Part shown: positions 43,108-49,025 of the stretch, piece after piece | Layout: each line of letters begins with the position of its first letter | Numbering within the stretch: position 1 is the stretch's first letter | NCBI GenBank assembly: GCA_013373325.1 | Contig: JABXIA010000062.1 | Span: forward strand, 1-49,025 | Direction: 5' to 3' | DNA length: 49,025 bases | Source of the DNA: Paracoccaceae bacterium | GTDB lineage: Bacteria > Pseudomonadota > Alphaproteobacteria > Rhodobacterales > Rhodobacteraceae | Made by a program: the position numbers and the translations under genes | Notes under the pieces: generated by a model | What the model saw: only the letters and a program-made list of their open reading frames with translations | Told to the model about the DNA's origin: nothing | Databases searched by the model: none

Positions 43108-43695
43108 ATGACATCAGCGAAACAGCCTGTTGAACATGTGGTGAAGGAGACCAGCAACCTTGCGCGCAGAAACCGCGGCGGTATCACCGTCAGCCAGTTT
43201 GCAGAGGAACTGGGGCAGAGTTCGCTTCCGGCGGTGCTGGCCGTCCCGGCCATGGCTGTGGTTACGCCGCTCAGCGGGGTGCCGCTGTTCTCCTCTGCCT
43301 GCGGTGCGCTGATCTGCCTGATCTCGGCCCAAATGCTGATGGGGCGGCAGCACCTGTGGATCCCCGGCTGGCTTGGCCGCCGCAGGATCAAGGCTGATGC
43401 CGTGCGCAAGGGGGCGGCAGCATTACGCGGAAGTGTGCGCTGGCTGGACCGGCATTCGGGCAAGCGGCTGGCATTGCTGACCCGCCAGCCCTTTCTAAAA
43501 GTCATCCAGGCCGTTTGCCTGATCTGCGGCGCCCTGATGCCCCTGCTGGAACTTGTGCCGTTTTCTTCGTCGGTGCTGGGCGGCATTGTCAGCCTCCTGG
43601 CCGCGGCCATGCTGACCCGCGACGGGCTGATCGCCTTGCTCACGCTGTCCGCGCTCTTTGCCGCCGCCGCCTCGCTCGCGGCGGGGCTTTTTTGA
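43108..43695 (+). CDS. exoD: ExoD-family membrane protein
   Basis: Integral membrane protein of 195 residues of the exopolysaccharide-synthesis ExoD family. Features include the N-terminal ISQFAEEL-like VSQFAEELGQSSLPAVLA, the motif VTPLSGVPLFSSACG and several hydrophobic segments up to the C-terminus. Sinorhizobium ExoD affects exopolysaccharide and alkaline tolerance; its biochemical role is unknown. GGAGGGG precedes ATG 43108; upstream codons to 43006 overlap the promoter and are excluded. The stop codon lies inside a terminator T-run. Confidence 0.85.
   Translation: MTSAKQPVEHVVKETSNLARRNRGGITVSQFAEELGQSSLPAVLAVPAMAVVTPLSGVPLFSSACGALICLISAQMLMGRQHLWIPGWLGRRRIKADAVRKGAAALRGSVRWLDRHSGKRLALLTRQPFLKVIQAVCLICGALMPLLELVPFSSSVLGGIVSLLAAAMLTRDGLIALLTLSALFAAAASLAAGLF
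43664..43693 (+). terminator. Terminator overlapping the exoD stop codon
   Basis: CCGCCGC (43664-43670) pairs with GCGGCGG (43678-43684) around CTCGCTC, followed by GGC and TTTTTT (43688-43693). The U-tract encodes the last codons, and TGA is at 43693-43695. Confidence 0.7.
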
Positions 43696-43717
43696 TCTTC
43701 ATACGCTCAGGTGCCAA

Positions 43718-43747
43718 AAGACCGGGCTCCGTCGGGAACCCGGTCTT
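43718..43747. terminator. Hairpin between exoD and the PRC-barrel gene
   Basis: AAGACCGGG (43718-43726) pairs with CCCGGTCTT (43739-43747) around a 12-base loop. It lies between convergent genes and could back up termination in either direction; the U-tract is short. Confidence 0.5.
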
Positions 43748-43867
43748 GCAGGCCGCTTGGCAGTGACATCCCCCGGGCCTCCGGTACGAGGCAGGAACCC
43801 GGAACCGGGGAAGACAAACAAGCGGAGGTGATCATGTCGGCCAGCAGGCCGCCACGAATTCTGTGTC

Positions 43868-44314
43868 TTACCCCGGCCGGTAATCCGGCAAGGCTTCCAG
43901 TTGCTCGCGCGTCAGATGGGTGACGACACGCACGTCAGTTTCGGCCTGCACGATCTCGATATCGCCCATCGACAACTCGACCGGCTTTTCGCCGAAGCCT
44001 AGAAACCCGCCCACATCGATGATGACGGCTTCGACGCCACCATTTGTGTTCACCACGACCTGCGAGAGCTCGCCAATATGCTCGTCCTTGGCGTCATAGG
44101 CCGGGGCGCCGGTCAGCTCCGAAGCCGTGACCTCATTCATGCCCAGTGGCTCCATCGCAGGCCCGTCTGCGTCGGGGATCAGGGCCGAAAGGCCGCCCTC
44201 TGAAGCAGTGCCGCCGCTGAGCGGACCGCTTGCGGAAATGCTGCCGTCCATGCCGCCAGCCACAGGAGCCGCAGCTGCGATGATCAGCGAAGCCGAAAGC
44301 GTAAGGTGTTTCAT
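43868..44314 (-). CDS. Secreted PRC-barrel domain protein
   Basis: Protein of 148 residues. A signal peptide (MKHLTLSASLIIAAAAPVAGG) is followed by a Gly/Ser-rich linker and a PRC-barrel domain from about residue 62 (VTASELTGAPAYDAKDEHIG, VEAVIIDVGGFLGFGEKPVEL). PRC-barrel proteins of this secreted type are common in stress regulons; the function is unknown. Start ATG 44314 has AGGAG 7 bases upstream. An EcfG-type promoter with 17-base spacing lies 53 bases before it. Confidence 0.85.
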   Translation of the reverse strand: MKHLTLSASLIIAAAAPVAGGMDGSISASGPLSGGTASEGGLSALIPDADGPAMEPLGMNEVTASELTGAPAYDAKDEHIGELSQVVVNTNGGVEAVIIDVGGFLGFGEKPVELSMGDIEIVQAETDVRVVTHLTREQLEALPDYRPG

Positions 44315-44367
44315 TAGTTGTTCTCCTGAGTGTTCCGCGCTTCAGAGCGCGTGCAATACAGCCCCTC

Positions 44368-44393
44368 AACCAGCATCAGCGGGAAAAGGTTCC
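44368..44393 (-). promoter_or_regulatory. EcfG-type promoter of the PRC-barrel gene (GGAAC-N17-GGTT)
   Basis: On the minus strand GGAAC (44393-44389), 17 bases, GGTT (44371-44368), 53 bases before the start codon. Confidence 0.5.
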
Positions 44394-44575
44394 AAAGAAC
44401 CTGGAAACATCCCGAAAAACTGCATCCAGGAGGCGCACGGGCAAACGCTCTAACGCTGTGTTTCCGGCTTCTGCGGCAACTTGCCTCTGGCAGCATGGCA
44501 GGCACAGGCATAGGTGGCGGAATACCGCTCCGGGGGCAAAATCGGGCCGGAAAACATGATTGTGTGATGCGCTTT

Positions 44576-44589
44576 TTGATCCACGTCAA
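44576..44589 (+). promoter_or_regulatory. FNR/FnrL box upstream of ccoG
   Basis: TTGAT-CCAC-GTCAA, matching TTGAY-N4-RTCAA, 61 bases before the ccoG start. FnrL activates cbb3 oxidase genes at low oxygen in Rhodobacteraceae, so low-oxygen induction of ccoGHIS is expected. Confidence 0.75.
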
Positions 44590-44650
44590 AGTTCCGGCAC
44601 TTTGCTTCTGTGACAAGGGCGGCAGCACTGCCACAAGACGGAGAGAGTCC

Positions 44651-46081
44651 GTGAGCGATTCCAAACCGGCCCCCAGCCTTTACGCCGCCAGAGAGCCAAT
44701 TTTCCCGCGGCGCGTGTCTGGCAAGTTCCGCAATCTGAAGTGGTACATCATGGCGGTGACGCTGGGGATTTACTACCTGACCCCCTGGATCCGCTGGGAC
44801 CGCGGGCCGTCGCTGCCGGATCAGGCGGTGCTGCTTGATCTGGCAAACCGCCGGTTCTACTTCTTCTGGATCGAGATCTGGCCGCATGAGTTCTATTTCG
44901 TGGCGGGCCTTTTGATCATGGCCGGGCTTGGACTTTTCCTGTTCACCTCGGCGCTGGGCCGGGTCTGGTGCGGTTACGCCTGCCCGCAGACCGTCTGGAC
45001 CGACCTTTTCATCCTGGTGGAACGGTGGATTGAGGGTGACCGCAACGCCCGTCTGCGCCTGCACCGGCAGAAGAAGATGGATTTCCGCAAGGCGCGCCTG
45101 CGGGTGACCAAATGGATCGCCTGGTTCCTGATCGGACTCGCCACCGGGGGCGCTTGGGTCTTCTATTTCGCTGATGCGCCGACGCTGGCCTATGATCTGG
45201 TGACCCTGAACGCGCACCCCATTGCCTATTCGACCATGCTGATCCTGACTGCGACCACCTTCCTGTTCGGCGGCTTCGCGCGTGAGCAGATCTGCATCTA
45301 CGCCTGCCCCTGGCCGCGTATCCAGGCGGCAATGATGGATGAAGACACGCTGACCGTCGGCTACCGCGATTGGCGGGGCGAGCCGCGCGGCAAGCTGAAG
45401 AAGGGCCAGGTGGCCGAAGGGCAGGGCGACTGCATTGACTGCATGGCCTGCGTCAACGTTTGCCCCGTGGGCATCGACATCCGCGACGGCCAGCAGATGG
45501 AGTGCATCACCTGCGCGCTGTGCATCGACGCCTGCGATGATGTGATGGCCAAGATCGGCAAGCCGCGCGGCCTGATCGACTATATGGCGCTGTCGGACGA
45601 GACGCTTGAGCGTGAGGGCCAGCCGCCCAAGAATATCTGGAAGCACATCCTGCGCCCGCGCACCATCATGTATACCAGCATGTGGTCGCTGGTGGGGGTG
45701 GGGCTGCTGTTTGCGCTGTTCATCCGCTCCGACATCGAACTGACCGTCGCACCGGAACGCAACCCGACCTTTGTAACCCTGTCGGACGGCTCGATCCGCA
45801 ATACCTATGACGTGCGCCTGCGCAACAAGCATGGCGAGGACCGGGTGTTCAAACTGTCGATCAAGGGCGACCCGGCGTTGCGTCTGCAATTGGAAGGCAC
45901 CGTTTATCATTCGGTGAACGTGCCAGCGGATACAGCGCTGTTGCAGCGGGTCTATATTGTCTCCGCCAAGGGCTCCGCGCCGTCACAGGCCTCCAGCACT
46001 CCGGTTCGCATCTGGGTCGAGGATCTGATAAACGGGGAACGGGCCCACAAGGACACCAGCTTTAACGGCAAGGGGAACTGA
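44651..46081 (+). CDS. ccoG: CcoG (FixG/RdxA), cbb3 oxidase assembly iron-sulfur protein
   Basis: Membrane iron-sulfur protein of 476 residues that reduces copper for cbb3-type cytochrome oxidase assembly. Several membrane helices (one in YIMAVTLGIYYLTPW) are followed by two 4Fe-4S cluster sets (CIDCMACVNVCPVGIDI, then CITCALCIDACDDV) and by further Cys motifs WCGYACPQT and CIYACPWPR. A C-terminal Ig-like domain follows the last helix. The start is GTG 44651, with GGAGAG upstream; upstream codons have no family match. First gene of ccoGHIS. Confidence 0.93.
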   Translation: MSDSKPAPSLYAAREPIFPRRVSGKFRNLKWYIMAVTLGIYYLTPWIRWDRGPSLPDQAVLLDLANRRFYFFWIEIWPHEFYFVAGLLIMAGLGLFLFTSALGRVWCGYACPQTVWTDLFILVERWIEGDRNARLRLHRQKKMDFRKARLRVTKWIAWFLIGLATGGAWVFYFADAPTLAYDLVTLNAHPIAYSTMLILTATTFLFGGFAREQICIYACPWPRIQAAMMDEDTLTVGYRDWRGEPRGKLKKGQVAEGQGDCIDCMACVNVCPVGIDIRDGQQMECITCALCIDACDDVMAKIGKPRGLIDYMALSDETLEREGQPPKNIWKHILRPRTIMYTSMWSLVGVGLLFALFIRSDIELTVAPERNPTFVTLSDGSIRNTYDVRLRNKHGEDRVFKLSIKGDPALRLQLEGTVYHSVNVPADTALLQRVYIVSAKGSAPSQASSTPVRIWVEDLINGERAHKDTSFNGKGN

Positions 46082-46084
46082 GCC

Positions 46085-46549
46085 ATGGCCAAGCGCGAAC
46101 GCGAATTTACCGGCAAGCACGCCCTGATGCTGTTCGGCGGCGCCTTTGCGGTGATCATCGGAGTGAACATCATCCTGGCGGTCAATGCAGTAAAGACCTT
46201 TCCGGGGCTTGAGGTGAAGAACTCTTATGTCGCCAGCCAGGAGTTTGACCAGCGCCGCTCTGCGCAGGAGGCGCTGGGCTGGTCGGTCTATGCATCCTCT
46301 CAGGGCGATCAGGTCAAGCTGGAGATCACCGACGCCGAAGGTGTCCCGGTCAAGGTCGCCAAGCTGACAGCAACGCTCGGCCGCGCAACCCATGTGCAGG
46401 ACGACCAGAATCCGGAGTTCACTTTTGACGGCCAGGCCTATGTGGCGCCGGCTGATCTGGGCCCAGGCAATTGGAACATCCGGATGGTGGCTCGGGCCAA
46501 GGATGGCACCGAATTCACCCAGCGGGTGATCCTGCATGTGAAAGGCTGA
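46085..46549 (+). CDS. ccoH: CcoH (FixH), cbb3 oxidase assembly protein
   Basis: Single-span membrane protein of 154 residues, needed for stable assembly of cbb3 oxidase. The membrane helix is ALMLFGGAFAVIIGVNIILA, followed by a periplasmic domain with FPGLEVKNSYVASQEFDQ, a conserved FixH stretch. Three bases separate it from ccoG and five from ccoI, so the four cco genes form one transcript. Confidence 0.92.
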   Translation: MAKREREFTGKHALMLFGGAFAVIIGVNIILAVNAVKTFPGLEVKNSYVASQEFDQRRSAQEALGWSVYASSQGDQVKLEITDAEGVPVKVAKLTATLGRATHVQDDQNPEFTFDGQAYVAPADLGPGNWNIRMVARAKDGTEFTQRVILHVKG

Positions 46550-46554
46550 ACGCG

Positions 46555-48732
46555 ATGACCGCGCAGCTCCGCCCCTCGCTGGCCGCTTGTCCAGCCTGCG
46601 TTGCAGCTCCGCATGGCGGGGCAGAACAGGCGCCGACCGAGGCACGGCTAGCGCTGTCTCTGCCGGGTATCCACTGCCAGGCCTGTATTTCGACAGTGGA
46701 GCGGGAGCTGAACGCCCATCCGGGCATCCATTCGGCGCGGGTGAACCTGACCCTGAAACGGGCGCTGATCGAGGCAGACCCGGACGTGCGCACCGCCGAT
46801 CTGATCCCGGTACTGGAGCGGGCCGGTTTCGAGGCTCATGAACTGGATCTCGCGGCGCTGGCGGCCACCCAGAACGACAAGGCCGGGCGGGATCTGCTGA
46901 TGCGGCTGGCGGTGGCCTTTTTCGCCTCCATGAACGTGATGCTTCTGTCGGTTTCGGTCTGGTCCGGGGCGTCAGACGCGACGCGGGACATGTTCCACTG
47001 GATTTCCGCCGCGATCACCTTCCCAGCCATCATATTCTCTGCGCAGCCCTTCTTTGCCAACGCCTGGAGCGCGCTGCGCGTCAGGCGTCTCAACATGGAT
47101 GTGCCGATCGTCCTGGCCCTAGTGCTGGCGCTGGTCACATCGCTTTGGGAGACCTTCCTGTCAGGCGAGCACGCCTATTTCGATGCGGCGCTGACCCTCA
47201 CGTTTTTCCTGCTGGCGGGCCGCTATCTTGACTACCGGACCCGCGCTGTGGCGCGCTCGGCAGCAGAGGAATTGGCGGCGCTGGAAGTGCCCCGTGCCAT
47301 CCGGCTGCTGGACGGTGACGAATACGAGGTGCCGGTGGCGGATCTGGCTATCGGCGACCTGATTCTGGTGCGCCCCGGCGGGCGGATGCCGGTGGATGGT
47401 GAGATCGTTTCAGGTCAATCGGAGCTTGACCGCTCGCTGCTGACCGGGGAAACCCTGCCGGTCTTTGCAGAACCGGGGCTGGCTGTCTCTGCAGGTGAAG
47501 TGAACCTGACCGGCCCGCTGACCATCCGCGCAACTGCAGTGGGTGAAGACACCTCGCTGCACCGCATGACCGATCTAGTCGCCATCGCGGAATCCGGCCG
47601 TTCCCGCTACACGTCGCTGGCCGACAGTGCTGCCAAACTCTATGCGCCCGGTGTGCACATTCTGTCGGCGCTCGCCTTCGCGGGCTGGTATCTCTACACC
47701 TTCGACATCCGCACGGCCCTGAACATTGCCGCCGCGGTGCTGATCATCACCTGCCCCTGCGCGCTGGGGCTTGCGGTGCCTGCAGTGACAACTGCTGCCT
47801 CCGGCCGGCTTTTCAAAAAGGGCATGCTGATCAAGCACGCCACCGCGCTGGAACGTCTGGCAGAGGTGGATACCGTCGTTTTTGACAAGACTGGCACGCT
47901 GACCGCCGGCACTCCGGAAGTCACCAACCTGGACGATCATGCCAGGGCGGATCTCGAGATTGCCCTGGCACTGGCCGAAGCCTCCTCGCACCCGTTGTCG
48001 GTAGCGCTGTCCCGCGCCGCGCGGGCGGCTGGGATTCAGCCCGCTGCGGTGCAGGACATCACCGAGGTGCCGGGATATGGCGCCGAAGGCCTGTTCCGCG
48101 GCACCCGCGTCCGGTTGGGCCGTGCGGCCTGGGTCGGGGCCGCGCAGGGCAGTCAGACGGCGGCTTGGCTCGATACCGGCGCAGGGGAGGCCAGGCCTTT
48201 CCTCTGCACCGATTCCTTGCGACCCGGCGCCGCGGAAGCAGTTGCGGCGCTGAAGGCGGACGGCAAGGATGTGCTGCTGATTTCCGGTGACACCACTGGT
48301 GCGGTCGAGGACCTGGCCGGGCGGCTGGGCATTTCCAAATGGGTGGCTGAGGCGCTGCCTGCGGACAAATCCGCCCGGGTCCAGTCGCTGACGGATCAGG
48401 GCAAAAAGGTGCTGATGGTGGGCGATGGCCTCAACGACACCGCGGCGCTGGCGGCGGCGCATGTCTCCATTTCCCCGGCCTCTGCCCTGGATGCGGCGCG
48501 TGTTGCGTCCGATATCGTGCTGCTGGGCCAGGATCTTGAGCCGATTGCCGAGGCCTGCGGCGTGGCGCAAAAGGCCACCCGCCGCATCCGTGAAAACTTC
48601 CGCATTGCCACTCTGTACAATGTGATTGCAGTGCCGCTGGCGATCGCCGGGCTGGCAACGCCCTTGATTGCGGCGCTGGCGATGTCTACCTCCTCAATCA
48701 CCGTTTCCCTCAACGCGCTGCGGCTGCGCTGA
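46555..48732 (+). CDS. ccoI: CcoI (FixI), copper-exporting P1B-type ATPase
   Basis: Heavy-metal P-type ATPase of 725 residues that supplies copper for the cbb3 oxidase. The N-terminal HMA domain has the copper motif GIHCQACIS, with an extra CPAC near residue 12. The CPC metal site is TCPCALGLAVPA, the phosphorylated Asp is in FDKTGTLTAG, SSHPLS is the HP motif and GDGLNDTAAL is the hinge motif. All essential motifs are intact. The start is ATG 46555; the longer frame overlaps ccoH. Confidence 0.94.
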   Translation: MTAQLRPSLAACPACVAAPHGGAEQAPTEARLALSLPGIHCQACISTVERELNAHPGIHSARVNLTLKRALIEADPDVRTADLIPVLERAGFEAHELDLAALAATQNDKAGRDLLMRLAVAFFASMNVMLLSVSVWSGASDATRDMFHWISAAITFPAIIFSAQPFFANAWSALRVRRLNMDVPIVLALVLALVTSLWETFLSGEHAYFDAALTLTFFLLAGRYLDYRTRAVARSAAEELAALEVPRAIRLLDGDEYEVPVADLAIGDLILVRPGGRMPVDGEIVSGQSELDRSLLTGETLPVFAEPGLAVSAGEVNLTGPLTIRATAVGEDTSLHRMTDLVAIAESGRSRYTSLADSAAKLYAPGVHILSALAFAGWYLYTFDIRTALNIAAAVLIITCPCALGLAVPAVTTAASGRLFKKGMLIKHATALERLAEVDTVVFDKTGTLTAGTPEVTNLDDHARADLEIALALAEASSHPLSVALSRAARAAGIQPAAVQDITEVPGYGAEGLFRGTRVRLGRAAWVGAAQGSQTAAWLDTGAGEARPFLCTDSLRPGAAEAVAALKADGKDVLLISGDTTGAVEDLAGRLGISKWVAEALPADKSARVQSLTDQGKKVLMVGDGLNDTAALAAAHVSISPASALDAARVASDIVLLGQDLEPIAEACGVAQKATRRIRENFRIATLYNVIAVPLAIAGLATPLIAALAMSTSSITVSLNALRLR

Positions 48733-48762
48733 ACCCGCACCCGCAAAACTGGTAGAAAGCTT

Positions 48763-48921
48763 ATGAGTGTCCTTGCCTATCTGATCCCGATTTCGCTGAT
48801 CCTCGGCTCGGTGGGGCTTGCTGCGTTTTTCTACACAGTGCGCAGCAATCAGTACGACGATCCCGAGGGCGACGCCCGCCGCATCCTGAATGACGAGTGG
48901 GACGATAAGCCCAAGCCTTGA
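48763..48921 (+). CDS. ccoS: CcoS (FixS), cbb3 oxidase maturation protein
   Basis: Membrane protein of 52 residues, one N-terminal helix (VLAYLIPISLILGSVGLAAF) followed by the conserved CcoS tail YDDPEGDARRILND. It is needed for cofactor insertion into cbb3 oxidase. Its start is 30 bases after the ccoI stop, and the order ccoG-ccoH-ccoI-ccoS is canonical. Confidence 0.92.
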   Translation: MSVLAYLIPISLILGSVGLAAFFYTVRSNQYDDPEGDARRILNDEWDDKPKP

Positions 48922-48996
48922 CCGGTGGCCGTTAATCAAAACCTCCCGTCCCCGCAGGTGCCCTGGCTGGCGCCAGAACACCTTGGCGGCGTTGGG

Positions 48997-49025
48997 CGTG
49001 GCACCGCGCCTTGCGCGGTGCCACG
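48997..49025. terminator. Perfect hairpin at the right edge of the window
   Basis: CGTGGCACCGCGC (48997-49009) pairs perfectly with GCGCGGTGCCACG (49013-49025) around CTT, a 13-bp stem ending at the last base shown. It could be the ccoGHIS terminator, but the flanking U-tract would lie outside the window. Confidence 0.5.

Larger units (their letters stand above)
44315..44650. other. Divergent intergenic region between the PRC-barrel gene and ccoG, no gene seen
   Basis: It holds the PRC-barrel promoter (44368-44393) on the left and an FNR-type box (44576-44589) serving ccoG on the right. A small hairpin CGCGCT-TCAG-AGCGCG (44336-44351) lies in the 5' leader of the PRC gene. The ccoG frame is open across much of the region but lacks coding character before GTG 44651. 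Confidence 0.6.

Noticed and set aside
43734-43800. Several GGAAC words near 43734-43801
   Set aside because: None has a CGTT/GGTT partner at the right distance; they fall in a hairpin and a GC-rich stretch.
43834-43923. Short frame MSASRPPRILCL... with a good GGAGG site before its ATG
   Set aside because: 29 codons only, overlapping the 3' end of the PRC-barrel gene in antisense, with no sign of a family; the RBS may be chance. Kept only as a possibility.
44450-45910. Long antisense frame (486 codons) across ccoG
   Set aside because: A shadow of ccoG with Gln/His/Arg-rich composition; no promoter, RBS or motif.
1-49025. CRISPR arrays, tRNA or rRNA genes, prophage or toxin-antitoxin pairs
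   Set aside because: No repeat-spacer pattern, cloverleaf-like sequence, rRNA stretch, phage gene or paired small toxin/antitoxin genes was recognised by eye; faint structured RNAs could still be missed.

Overview
The window looks like a chromosomal segment of an alphaproteobacterium of the Rhodobacteraceae, most likely the Roseobacter group (Leisingera/Phaeobacter/Ruegeria-like). The grounds are the GC-rich coding bias, the divergent irr / fabA-fabB-fabI arrangement, a ccoGHIS cluster behind an FNR-type box, and a complete PhyR-NepR-EcfG general stress response (GSR) locus. The genus is inference. No rRNA, tRNA, CRISPR array or phage module was seen.

Layout. 1-1.2 kb: right part of an IS3-family (IS407-like) insertion sequence whose orfB is decayed and carries two related palindromic inserts. 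1.25-8.5 kb: a leftward five-gene operon (double ATPase, periplasmic binding protein, two permeases, class III CoA-transferase) with a divergent TetR gene. 9.6-13.6 kb: a fused indolepyruvate ferredoxin oxidoreductase divergent from an Lrp/AsnC regulator. 13.7-17.3 kb: a DUF3307 membrane protein and an ABC-like protein with a degenerate, split ATPase domain and a C-terminal cyclic-nucleotide-binding-like domain, apparently starting at ATC. 17.3-23 kb: a fumarylacetoacetase-family hydrolase, a SqrR/BigR-like ArsR regulator, a zinc alcohol dehydrogenase and a partial protocatechuate cluster (pcaD, an extra alpha/beta hydrolase, pcaB). 23-28.3 kb: an EEP-family nuclease/phosphatase, threonine dehydratase, alpha/beta hydrolase, haloacid dehalogenase, FKBP and a DUF3592 protein. 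28.3-31.6 kb: fabA-fabB-fabI with divergent irr. 31.5-34.5 kb: LysR regulator, divergent phytanoyl-CoA dioxygenase, radical SAM protein.

34.7-44.3 kb is the most coherent part and the best candidate system: a GSR island. PhyR (anti-anti-sigma) is divergent from nepR (anti-sigma), ecfG (sigma), an HRxxN histidine kinase and a phospholipase D-like protein, the last four apparently one overlapping operon. Around them lie two DUF1328 mini-proteins, dps, a Crp/Fnr regulator, exoD, a secreted protein plus entericidin, and a secreted PRC-barrel protein. By eye I found EcfG-type promoters (GGAAC-N16/17-CGTT or GGTT) directly upstream of seven of these transcription units, plus two weaker versions (phyR, crp). 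The sigma factor therefore appears to sit among its own regulon of iron protection, envelope and membrane genes.

44.6 kb to the end: ccoG-ccoH-ccoI-ccoS for cbb3 oxidase maturation, with an FNR/FnrL box. The window closes on a perfect hairpin.
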